From: Methanosarcinales archaeon
GTDB taxonomy: Archaea; Halobacteriota; Methanosarcinia; Methanosarcinales; Methanocomedenaceae
NCBI GenBank assembly: GCA_030666885.1
Contig: DAOUWY010000123.1
Coordinates: 1-6,163, forward strand
DNA: 6,163 nt
Reading direction: 5' to 3'
Every line of letters begins with the position of its first letter. Position 1 is the first letter of the stretch. Made by a program: the position numbers and the translations under genes. A model generated the notes under the pieces. That model was not told the origin of the DNA. It did no database searches and saw nothing but the letters and a program-made list of their open reading frames with translations. This document shows, in pieces, positions 1 through 5,852 of the stretch.

Positions 1-1
1 T

Positions 2-745
2 CATGGATCAGCAACAGGACTTTCCGCGAGTTCTGCATGGACTGCTGAGAGCAACCAGAGTGGTGCTTTCTTCGGCTGGTCAGTTGCAAACGCAGGTGAT
101 GTGAACGGTGATGGCTACAGCGATGTAATCGTTGGTGCATATCACTATGACAACGGTCAAGCTGGTGAGGGTCGAGCTTATGTCTATCAGGGATCAGCAG
201 CCGGACTTTTAGCGAGTTTTGCATGGACTGCTGAGGGCAACCAGGACTATGCTTACTTCGGTTACTCAGTTGCAAACGCAGGTGATGTGAATGGCGATGG
301 CTACAGCGATGTGATCGCTGGTGCATGTGGTTATGACAACGGTGAAACTGACGAGGGGCGAGCTTATATTTATCACGGATCAGCAACAGGACTTTTAGCG
401 AGCTCCGCATGGACTGCTGAGAGCAACCAGATCGATGCTCACTTTGGCTGCTCAGTTGCAAGCGCAGGCGATGTGAATGGCGATGGCTACAGCGATGTGA
501 TCGTTGATGCAGCTGACTATAACAATGGCGAAACTAACGAGGGGCGAACTTATCTATATCGCGGATCAGCAGCAGGACTTTCTGCGAGTTCTGCATGGAC
601 TGCTGAGAGCAACCAGACCGGTGCTCGGTTTGGCTTCTCAGTTGCCAGCGCAGGCGATGTGAACGGTGATGGCTACAGCGATGTAATCATTGGTGTATAT
701 GGCTATGACAACGGTCAAGGTAACGAGGGGCGAGCTTATGTCTAC
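2..745 (+). repeat. Four tandem 186-bp FG-GAP coding repeats
   Basis: Unit starts at 2, 188, 374 and 560 are spaced exactly 186 bp apart, and a fifth unit begins at 746 but breaks off after about four codons. The Ca-binding core begins at 98, 284, 470 and 656. No indels separate the units. Differences are concentrated in two short variable stretches: just before the FGxSVA strand, and the loop after YDNG. This fits recent duplication or gene conversion. Confidence 0.95.
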
Positions 746-1807
746 CACGGATCAGCATGTACACTTCCGGAAAACTATGTCCCGCCAGACCCAACAAATC
801 TTATGAATACGACAGGAAACTACTGGGTCAACTACACATGGTCTGCCGGAACCGGTAACGTGACTGACTCCTACAACGTCACACTGAACGGCGCATGGAC
901 CAACGGGACTGCAAACACATTCATGAACACGAGTGTCGGTCCTTCCGGATGGGCAAACATCACGGTCTTTGCGTACAATACGTCAGGCACAGGAACGCTG
1001 TCCGCAGGAAGTGTGAGCGATGAGGTCCAGGCACCAGCAGCGACTGATGATACCACCCCGCCTGTTATCCTCATCACAACGCCCGAGCCTGACGGGATCT
1101 ACACCGTGGGCATGGAACTCAACTTCTCTGCAACCGATGACGAGAGCGGCGTTGACACTATCCTCGGGGACCTGACCAACTCGAGCGGAGTGTCGCAGGA
1201 CGTTGACAGCGGCTTTGCGCCTGACGTCGGCGTCTACACGCTGGTTGTGACAGCTAACGATACCGCATGCAACACAAACGAAAGCGATCCGGTCTTCTTT
1301 GTGGTCTATGATCCCGCATGCGGTCGTGCGACAGGTGAAGGCTGGTTCGATCCCGGCGGTGAGAGCACTCTCCATAAAGCCAGCTTTGATCCCAACGGGG
1401 AGAGTACCATCCATAAAGCCGGCTTCGATCCCGATGGTGAGATCACCCTCCTTAGAGCCGACTTTGAGTTTATAGCCTGGTACAAGAATGACGTATCTAC
1501 AGGCAATCTGGACTTTGAGGATAAGGATGATGACATCAAGCTCAATAGCATGTCCATCGACTGGTTGGTGATCAGCAGCGTGAGCGCACAGTTCCAGGGT
1601 ACGGGCACGATCAATGGCGAGGACTTGTACACATTCAGGGTGCTGGCGAAGGACTTGTACAATTTCAGGGAGCAGGCGAAGGACAACGGCAAGCCTGGTA
1701 TAGATTACTTCAACATCAAGATTTGGAACGGCACAGATATGGCTGATCTGTACTACGAGGCAAATAACAATATAGCCTACGGGGATATCAAGGTTAGCAC
1801 GAAGTAG
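2..1807 (+). CDS. Secreted FG-GAP repeat surface protein, 5'-truncated by window edge
   Basis: The frame is open from the first bases, so the N-terminus and any signal peptide lie outside the window; 601 residues are visible. Residues 1-248 are four 62-residue FG-GAP (integrin-alpha-type beta-propeller) units, each with the calcium-binding core DVNGDGYSD and a following DNGxxxEGRxY strand. Residues ~256-345 look like an FN3-type domain with eight N-x-S/T sequons. Residues ~352-438, opening with TTPPVI, look Ig/HYR-like. Residues 448-486 are three 13-residue repeats (FDPxGESTxHKAx). The C-terminus (~487-601) with GTGTINGEDLYTF and DYFNIKIW resembles the C-terminal beta domain of many Methanosarcinales surface proteins (post-COAP-1-like, recalled from family knowledge). 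No C-terminal membrane anchor or sorting signal is visible, so attachment is unclear. A role in adhesion or as a cell-surface scaffold is inferred. A GTG at 101 is only an internal codon, not the start. Confidence 0.9.
   Translation, partial: HGSATGLSASSAWTAESNQSGAFFGWSVANAGDVNGDGYSDVIVGAYHYDNGQAGEGRAYVYQGSAAGLLASFAWTAEGNQDYAYFGYSVANAGDVNGDGYSDVIAGACGYDNGETDEGRAYIYHGSATGLLASSAWTAESNQIDAHFGCSVASAGDVNGDGYSDVIVDAADYNNGETNEGRTYLYRGSAAGLSASSAWTAESNQTGARFGFSVASAGDVNGDGYSDVIIGVYGYDNGQGNEGRAYVYHGSACTLPENYVPPDPTNLMNTTGNYWVNYTWSAGTGNVTDSYNVTLNGAWTNGTANTFMNTSVGPSGWANITVFAYNTSGTGTLSAGSVSDEVQAPAATDDTTPPVILITTPEPDGIYTVGMELNFSATDDESGVDTILGDLTNSSGVSQDVDSGFAPDVGVYTLVVTANDTACNTNESDPVFFVVYDPACGRATGEGWFDPGGESTLHKASFDPNGESTIHKAGFDPDGEITLLRADFEFIAWYKNDVSTGNLDFEDKDDDIKLNSMSIDWLVISSVSAQFQGTGTINGEDLYTFRVLAKDLYNFREQAKDNGKPGIDYFNIKIWNGTDMADLYYEANNNIAYGDIKVSTK
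1343..1459 (+). repeat. Three tandem 39-bp coding repeats
   Basis: Units at 1343-1381, 1382-1420 and 1421-1459 each encode 13 residues of the pattern xFDPxGESTxHKA. The third has drifted (EITLLRA). They sit as a spacer between the Ig-like domain and the C-terminal beta domain, where related proteins usually have a single GWF-type segment. Confidence 0.9.
1621..1680 (+). repeat. Tandem 30-bp duplication inside the C-terminal domain
   Basis: 1621-1650 and 1651-1680 match at 26 of 30 positions and encode DLYTFRVLAK followed by DLYNFREQAK. The duplication is in frame and doubles one beta strand of the C-terminal domain. Confidence 0.88.
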
Positions 1808-1833
1808 AGGAGACGTGTCGAATGACTCTTGGC

Positions 1834-1869
1834 GCCCCGTTTCTGGTGACGGGGCACCGCCCTTTTTTT
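1834..1869 (+). terminator. Intrinsic-type terminator after the FG-GAP gene
   Basis: A perfect 7-bp GC-rich stem (1834-1840 with 1849-1855, loop of 8 nt) is followed after a few bases by seven T residues at 1863-1869. It lies 26 nt after the stop codon. The T-tract is offset 7 nt from the stem. Archaeal termination mostly needs the T-run, which is present. Confidence 0.75.
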
Positions 1870-1984
1870 CAATAAACCAACTGGGATCTAAGTCATCACT
1901 AAAACCCCTTAACCAATGACTAATGTAAAATGTTCACTAAAGTTCGCAGTTACTTGAGTATATAAAACCATACTTTCCCATACG

Positions 1985-2690
1985 TTAAGAAAACATGAGT
2001 AAGAACAACCAAACCGGTATTAATTGTATCTCATTTCCATCAGCAGTATATACATCAAGTAAGTCCCTTGTCACCAGGATACCCTTCCCAACATGGAACT
2101 TTTCCATAAAGGTTAACAGCACCTTATAGTCGCTCCTGGATATGCTTGATTGATACTTCACCTCAACAGGTATCACCATATTCCTTGAGTGCAGGATTAT
2201 ATCAACTTCACCTTTCTCCCTGAAATATGACAGTGACATACCCATTGCATTTGCATATACACTAAGGTGCTTCTGGACTACCGATTCAACCAGCAGACCG
2301 TGGTTTTCGTCTGTGTGTGAAGTGGTCCGTATCACAGCATTCCTGAGCCCGCAGTCAATTATAAAATACTTGCGGTTAGACCGAAGGCTTTTTTCAGCCG
2401 TCTTTGAATATAACCTTAGCTCACCGATGAGGTATGATGCCTCAAGATAAGTGATGTAATTGATAACAGCTTCAATACTTATCCCAAGATTTCGAGATAA
2501 CGATGAATATGAAAATATTTCGCTTGTGCTAGCCGCTATATTTACAAATAATTCCTCAAGCTTTGAAGGTATCCGCACTTTATAGAGTTCGGCAATATCA
2601 CGATATAAGGCCTTTCCCAATATATCAGAAACCAGTTTTTCCTGTCATCCACCACTCATTCTGGGCACGAAGAACTTTTAACAGAGACAT
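1985..2690 (-). pseudogene. AAA/DUF4143 ATPase remnant with the ATPase domain deleted
   Basis: Family members (about 400-450 residues) have an N-terminal NxWW segment, an AAA domain with Walker A/B, then a DUF4143 C-terminal region with a PD-(D/E)XK-like fold. Here an ATG at 2690 opens MSLLKVLRAQNEWWMTGK, typical of the family N-terminus, but this frame ends at TGA 2627-2625. The remainder, in another frame from about 2642, begins EKLVSDILGKALYRDIAEL and runs intact to the stop at 1985. It includes the winged-helix-like stretch (SLSRNLGISIEAV), ...SNRKYFIIDCGLRNA, and the nuclease-like residues E..D (EVDIIL) and ExK (PVEVKY). No P-loop is present anywhere. This indicates an internal deletion of roughly 200 codons plus a frame change at about 2627-2645. 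An alternative is independent expression of the 211-residue C-terminal piece from TTG 2620. Family assignment is firm; loss of function is inferred. Confidence 0.85.
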
Positions 2691-2711
2691 ATTAATCTAA
2701 ATTGAGAATGT

Positions 2712-2725
2712 AAGTTTATATAGTT
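2712..2725 (-). promoter_or_regulatory. Archaeal TATA box for the DUF4143 remnant
   Basis: On the minus strand TATATAAA occupies 2722-2715, centred about 28 nt upstream of the ATG at 2690, which predicts a start site at or next to the start codon. There is no Shine-Dalgarno. This fits a leaderless mRNA and shows that the promoter and original N-terminus survived the internal deletion. Confidence 0.6.
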
Positions 2726-2731
2726 ACTGGT

Positions 2732-2768
2732 TATACCTTACAAAATAGCTGATTAATTGTAAGGTATA
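2732..2768. repeat. 12-bp perfect inverted repeat upstream of the DUF4143 promoter
   Basis: The left arm TATACCTTACAA (2732-2743) and right arm TTGTAAGGTATA (2757-2768) are perfect inverted copies separated by 13 nt. The element ends 7 nt upstream of the TATA box of the minus-strand gene, where an operator would sit. The relic end of a mobile element is the other option. Confidence 0.7.
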
Positions 2769-2863
2769 CTTTGTTGTTTTATGTACCTATAACCTGCGCC
2801 CTCTGTAAAACAGCATATTGGTCCAGAGTCGGGAAAATCGGTATGAATGTAATTCCCCACCAC

Positions 2864-2941
2864 GTCGATAATCGGGATGGCATCAATGATTGATGCCGAG
2901 CCGGGACAGCTTATATTAGATGAACGCTACAGCAGGTTGCC
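2864..2941 (+). repeat. 78-bp dispersed direct repeat, copy 1
   Basis: It aligns without gaps to 5467-5544 at 62 of 78 positions (79%), in the same orientation. It contains a perfect 8-bp stem with a 3-nt loop (2879-2886 with 2890-2897). In one plus-strand frame it reads SIIGMASMIDAEPGQLILDE RYSRLP (split here for readability). It could be a decayed gene fragment, a small mobile or MITE-like sequence, or a structured RNA element. Confidence 0.8.
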
Positions 2942-3080
2942 GGATCCTGTAGTGAATAAAGGTGCGTATTCGTTTACGAAAAAGTTAATTATATAAGTCA
3001 ATTTATATTAATACGCCTGTACCATATTCGACAATTCTAAAATAACCTGCTCCCCTTTTTCATCACATGCCAGCTTTTAC

Positions 3081-3617
3081 TTAATGTATTAAAAACACAG
3101 TATCAGGAGGACGAAAATCAGGGATAAAAACTACTTCTGCAAATGACATCGATGTCTTGAATGTCAATTCAACTGGTTTTCCGATAAGCCTTAAAATAAA
3201 TTTACTGTCAATGAAAAATAGCTCAAGACTGGTCTGATTTGATATTGTAACACACGGGATTCCCAGTTTAAATGCTGAAAACATGGCGGCAGTCCTGCCA
3301 TCAGCCACCACACATGTGGCATTGAAATCTTGTATTGTTTTACTTACTTCCGATATTATTTTTGAAAAATGCATTGCTGATGATGTGCTCCTTGAAATTG
3401 TAGATTTTAAATTAAAAGCGCCTCCACCCCCCACCATCTCTAATTCACGCCGGATTTTGACACAACCAAAATATTCCCGCAGGCGCTCCAGCACATACCC
3501 ATAGCCCCCCATAAGAACATGGGCACCATTTCGTCTGAGTACATTTGCTATTGCCAGATCCCTGTTGGAATGCCCATACCCCTATCCACGAACTGAAAAA
3601 TATATCTTGTGCTTCAT
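3081..3617 (-). pseudogene. MJ1255-like glycosyltransferase, amber-interrupted and C-terminally truncated
   Basis: From ATG 3617 the frame reads MKHKIYFSVRG, a TAG at 3584-3582 (codon 12), then GYGHSNRDLAIANVLRRNGA and continues to a TAA at 3081. The GxGxGH..R segment is the nucleotide-sugar/Rossmann entry of the MJ1255/VC2487 glycosyltransferase family (related to MurG/GT28 and GT1), where the interrupted position is commonly E. Later family-like features are VVADGRTAA (residues ~104-111), GIPCVTISNQ (~119-128) and the FIPDFRPP hinge region (~164-171). Relatives run to about 330-370 residues and continue into a second Rossmann domain that binds the sugar nucleotide. Here the frame stops at residue 178, and no continuation is visible in any frame downstream. 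It is the last gene of the flippase-kinase-glycosyltransferase block, starting 63 nt after the kinase stop. A GAG-to-TAG change explains the amber; pyrrolysine is possible in this lineage, but the missing C-terminal half favours a pseudogene. An internal ATG at 3512 would give only 143 residues lacking the GxGxGH motif. Confidence 0.8.
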
Positions 3618-3650
3618 ATCTGCGTAAGTAGTATTTGATGCTGATACCAC

Positions 3651-3675
3651 TTTCTATATGGCTTTTCTATATGGC
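3651..3675. repeat. 12-bp tandem repeat between kinase and glycosyltransferase genes
   Basis: TTTCTATATGGC occurs at 3651-3662 and 3664-3675 (13-bp period) in the short spacer just downstream of the kinase stop. It could be a replication-slippage duplication. No function is evident. Confidence 0.7.
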
Positions 3676-3680
3676 CTTTT

Positions 3681-4312
3681 TTAGCTTACATATGACATTA
3701 TTAGAAGAACAACCTGGCCACCAGACCCTGAAAAAACAGGAATCAAGAGATTATCATCCAGCTTGTTTGACAAGGTCTCCACAACCGTGGCCGTACATGC
3801 CATAACTATGATCACAATCCAGCCTGGCAGAAATATCAATCCTATCACAACATTCACTATAAACTCAGCAGCACAACCCTCAATTGCCCTGCTCTTTAAC
3901 CCTGGGATCCATGTTTTCCCGAATGCTTTCCCGAAAAGTGCAGCCGATGCATCCCCAAATGTGGTCATAAGAATGGCAGCCGATGCGATTTCCTGGGTGA
4001 ATACAGAGACTGCGATGATACAACCAATTGTGAAAAATACATACCCTCCGAGCCTGTCAGCTTCCTTTGCCCTGAACAGGTTATGAAAAATGGGTAACTT
4101 CTTATCCCATTCAAGCCTGAAGTACTCAAGCACAAGAATAACAATCAGATACACCATGAGCAATGCCTGTACTGCCTGTTGGCCAAACATGTAATAGGTC
4201 AACACTATTATTATCGAGGTCACATGCACTGTTTTTCTTTTAAGCTCATAGATGAAGTCATCTGTTAACAGATCCTCACACCCTTTGTGATATGTCTTTT
4301 ATCCGGATTCAT
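3681..4312 (-). CDS. Dolichol/polyprenol kinase-like membrane protein (SEC59/CdsA-like), N-terminal frameshift
   Basis: The family transfers phosphate from CTP (or forms CDP-lipids) on isoprenoid alcohols or diacylglycerol at the membrane, supplying lipid carriers for glycosylation or archaeal lipid synthesis. Counted from GTG 4229, the 182-residue frame shows KEADRLGG (55-62), FGDASAALFGKAFGK (91-105), KSRAIEG (112-118) and ETLSNKLDDN (151-160), the conserved signature blocks, with about six hydrophobic segments. Family-like sequence (DDFIYELKRKTVH) continues upstream of that GTG with no in-frame ATG, GTG or TTG before a stop at 4301-4299. An ATG at 4312, 5 nt after the flippase stop, reads MNPDKRHITKGV in the neighbouring frame. 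Joining the two with a one-base shift near 4275-4283 gives about 210 residues, the usual family length, so I read this as one coupled gene with a frameshift. Whether the lesion is real or a sequencing error cannot be told here. The substrate (dolichol versus another polyprenol) is inferred. Confidence 0.82.
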
Positions 4313-4317
4313 AATAT

Positions 4318-5379
4318 CTATACCCTGCATCGCCTCTGATTTAGATTAAATATTCGCATAATGCCAATGGCTGAATATGAGATAATAATCACAAAGAATA
4401 AATAAATCATCCTGTCAATTACAGAAACAATGGCTGCAACATTGATGGGAATTCCCACCATCGTATACATGCCTATCATCACAATTTCTTTAAACCCAAG
4501 TCCTCCCGGAACAGGAGTTACAGAGTTAATCCAGAGTATAATAGACAGGGATACCACAAGCTGGAGGATGGAGATATCATATCCGATACTGTGAAAGAGG
4601 ACGTATGATTTGGAATAAATGAATGAGTACATGAGTACTGCGAGGCCCACATCTTTTGCAAGGGTCTGTTTATCCTTTAAAATCATGGTGTAGGTTTTTT
4701 TGAATTCCGTAAGGTTCTGGACAACGATTTCTTCAAATATATGATATGAGTCAAACCTCTCTCTGAAATATCTGATTGGGGTGAAATTGTATATCCGTTG
4801 CAGGTTCAACTGGCATAAATTGATTATGGCTGTTTTTTTGATTATGGCTGATCTCTTTATTTTTTGTCTTGAAAGGTATGCAGCAAGGGCTGAAAAAAAC
4901 AGGATGAGGACTATAATTTCCATCAATACCGACAGCCACCAGGGGATGTTCAAAAACAGGAATACAAAAAGCAAGGAGATTATTATAAGTGGGGTAAATA
5001 CAAAGTTATTGGTGGTCTGGTCCATGGCAATGGTGGCATACCAGTTTGCATGCCTGGGATTCTGCGAGACATTTTTAAGAAAAAATACTTGTCCGAAACC
5101 ACCAAAGGTTCTTGCGCGAAGCACATTGGTATTCATGCAATTTCCAGCCATAAGCCCCAGAAAAAGGATTGTGAACCTGATATGTTCTATTTTGTCAACA
5201 AGTTGTTTCCATTTCAGAGTCCATATAAGAAATCCTGAAAGTTCAAGCAAAAATGCAAGTAGTATGAAATAGGGATTTATGGAGCGCAGGATAAGGGTTA
5301 GTTGTACAACATCTATTAACCAGAGAATGGTGATTGCACCAATCAGTCTGGCCGAAAATAATATGTTGCCAAGTTTCAT
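4318..5379 (-). CDS. Flippase-like / lysylphosphatidylglycerol synthase TM family membrane protein (UPF0104)
   Basis: This is a polytopic membrane protein of the TIGR00374/PF03706 family. Members are implicated in lipid or lipid-linked glycan handling, but the exact activity of archaeal members is unknown. With the chosen start it has 353 residues, normal for the family. Visible features are an N-terminal hydrophobic pair followed by LIWTLKWKQLV (~52-62), RTFGGFGQVFFLK (90-102, the glycine-rich motif), several long hydrophobic helices, and the C-terminal signature TPVPGGLGFKE (288-298) followed by the A..SV.DR segment (~315-323). The frame extends upstream to 5427, but I prefer ATG 5379 because MKLGNILFSARLIGA begins like family members and a TATA-like element lies about 23 nt upstream. 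It is the first gene of the block and ends 5 nt before the kinase ATG, implying translational coupling. It is the only undamaged gene of the three. Confidence 0.85.
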   Translation of the reverse strand: MKLGNILFSARLIGAITILWLIDVVQLTLILRSINPYFILLAFLLELSGFLIWTLKWKQLVDKIEHIRFTILFLGLMAGNCMNTNVLRARTFGGFGQVFFLKNVSQNPRHANWYATIAMDQTTNNFVFTPLIIISLLFVFLFLNIPWWLSVLMEIIVLILFFSALAAYLSRQKIKRSAIIKKTAIINLCQLNLQRIYNFTPIRYFRERFDSYHIFEEIVVQNLTEFKKTYTMILKDKQTLAKDVGLAVLMYSFIYSKSYVLFHSIGYDISILQLVVSLSIILWINSVTPVPGGLGFKEIVMIGMYTMVGIPINVAAIVSVIDRMIYLFFVIIISYSAIGIMRIFNLNQRRCRV

Positions 5380-5399
5380 TGATAGTGACAAGGGTTGCA

Positions 5400-5410
5400 T
5401 GTATAAAAAG
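5400..5410 (-). promoter_or_regulatory. Putative TATA box for the flippase operon
   Basis: On the minus strand the sequence CTTTTTATAC (5410-5401) lies about 25 nt upstream of ATG 5379, giving an almost leaderless transcript. The spacing is a few bases shorter than the archaeal norm, so this is only moderately supported. Confidence 0.45.
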
Positions 5411-5466
5411 CAGTGCAATAACATCACTGTGTTCTATTCTGTTGATTTCAAACCCTGCCTCAGTGT

Positions 5467-5544
5467 GTCGATAATCTGGATGGTATCAGTGATTTATGCC
5501 TAACTTGGGCAACTTATTATGGATGCACGCTACGGCAGGCTGCC
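5467..5544 (+). repeat. 78-bp dispersed direct repeat, copy 2
   Basis: This is the ungapped partner of 2864-2941 (79% identity, constant offset 2603). The hairpin position is retained at 5482-5489/5493-5500, now as an imperfect stem with G-T wobble pairs and one mismatch. The same plus-strand frame reads SIIWMVSVIYA, a stop, then LGQLIMDARYGRLP, so it is not an open gene here. Many differences from copy 1 are synonymous or third-position in that frame. Confidence 0.8.
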
Positions 5545-5623
5545 AGCAGCGAAACAATACAACTTCCATTCTGCGCTCAGGGATCGCAGGATACCCATGC
5601 ATCCACAAGGCACCATAAAAGCG

Positions 5624-5707
5624 CCTGCCAGCCCCCACACCACAAGGGCGGGTGGAGCAGAGCGGGAGGGGCACCTGGGCAGAGTGAAGGCGAAAGGGGG
5701 CGGCAGG
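5624..5707. other. GC-rich self-complementary segment
   Basis: The segment at 5624-5636 (CCTGCCAGCCCCC) pairs with 5696-5707 (GGGGGCGGCAGG) with one bulged base, around a 59-nt GC-rich interior. An outer pairing GGATGCA (5521-5527) with TGCATCC (5598-5604) lies beside it. The composition contrasts strongly with the AT-rich flanks. It could be a structured RNA, or the remnant of inserted DNA. Confidence 0.4.
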
Positions 5708-5814
5708 AGAACCAAAGAAGGGATGAGGGCTAATCCAATTAAATTACATTGAAATTATATTTTGGGTTTACAACGCCTATAGTTTTTCATTCTTTTATAA
5801 TATTACATCAAATT

Positions 5815-5830
5815 CAAAAAAGATTTATAC
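5815..5830 (+). promoter_or_regulatory. BRE/TATA promoter of the DUF4268 gene
   Basis: A purine-rich BRE-like run (5816-5822) precedes TTTATAC (5824-5830), centred 26 nt upstream of ATG 5853. That is the canonical archaeal distance to the transcription start, so the mRNA is predicted leaderless. No Shine-Dalgarno is present. Confidence 0.7.
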
Positions 5831-5852
5831 TATGTTCATATCATATCTAATC

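Larger units (their letters stand above)
2691..3080. other. Intergenic region, no intact gene
   Basis: This 390-bp gap carries the DUF4143 promoter, the 12-bp inverted repeat and copy 1 of the dispersed 78-bp repeat. A short open stretch on the plus strand through copy 1 ends at a TAA near 2994-2996 and encodes about 45 residues including GQLILDERYSRLP; it matches no family I recognise. The part next to the glycosyltransferase end (about 2985-3010) is AT-rich with TATA-like words on both strands. I see no RNA gene. Confidence 0.6.
5428..5852. other. Intergenic region, no intact gene
   Basis: This 425-bp gap lies between the divergently transcribed flippase operon (-) and the DUF4268 gene (+). 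It holds copy 2 of the 78-bp repeat, a GC-rich stretch at about 5620-5710, and an AT-rich promoter zone from 5740 on. Short open frames cross the GC-rich part on both strands (for example a plus-strand frame from 5519), but their low-complexity Gly/Arg/Pro composition gives no sign of coding. Confidence 0.6.

Noticed and set aside
2..745. CRISPR-like array because of regular repeats
   Set aside because: The period is 186 bp, the repeats are continuous coding units with conserved protein motifs, and no spacer structure exists.
983..1692. Minus-strand open frames antisense to the FG-GAP gene
   Set aside because: They are shadows of the strongly supported plus-strand protein, with compositions unlike any family and no promoter signals.
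1956..1997. Plus-strand TATA-like word (about 1959-1967) with an ATG at 1995, possible antisense gene
   Set aside because: The resulting 43-residue frame lies wholly antisense to the DUF4143 coding part and shows no family features. A single AT-rich word is weak evidence.
4781..5503. Plus-strand open frames antisense to the flippase gene
   Set aside because: The minus-strand frame carries the family motifs. The plus-strand translations are unstructured, and one ends inside repeat copy 2.
2864..5544. Composite transposon or insertion sequence
   Set aside because: No transposase or integrase is encoded between or beside the repeats, the copies are direct rather than inverted, and no target-site duplication is evident.
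5519..5752. Possible 77-residue plus-strand protein over the GC-rich segment
   Set aside because: Its start lies inside repeat copy 2, right after an in-frame stop that breaks the conserved reading, and the rest is low-complexity Gly/Arg/Pro with no recognisable domain.
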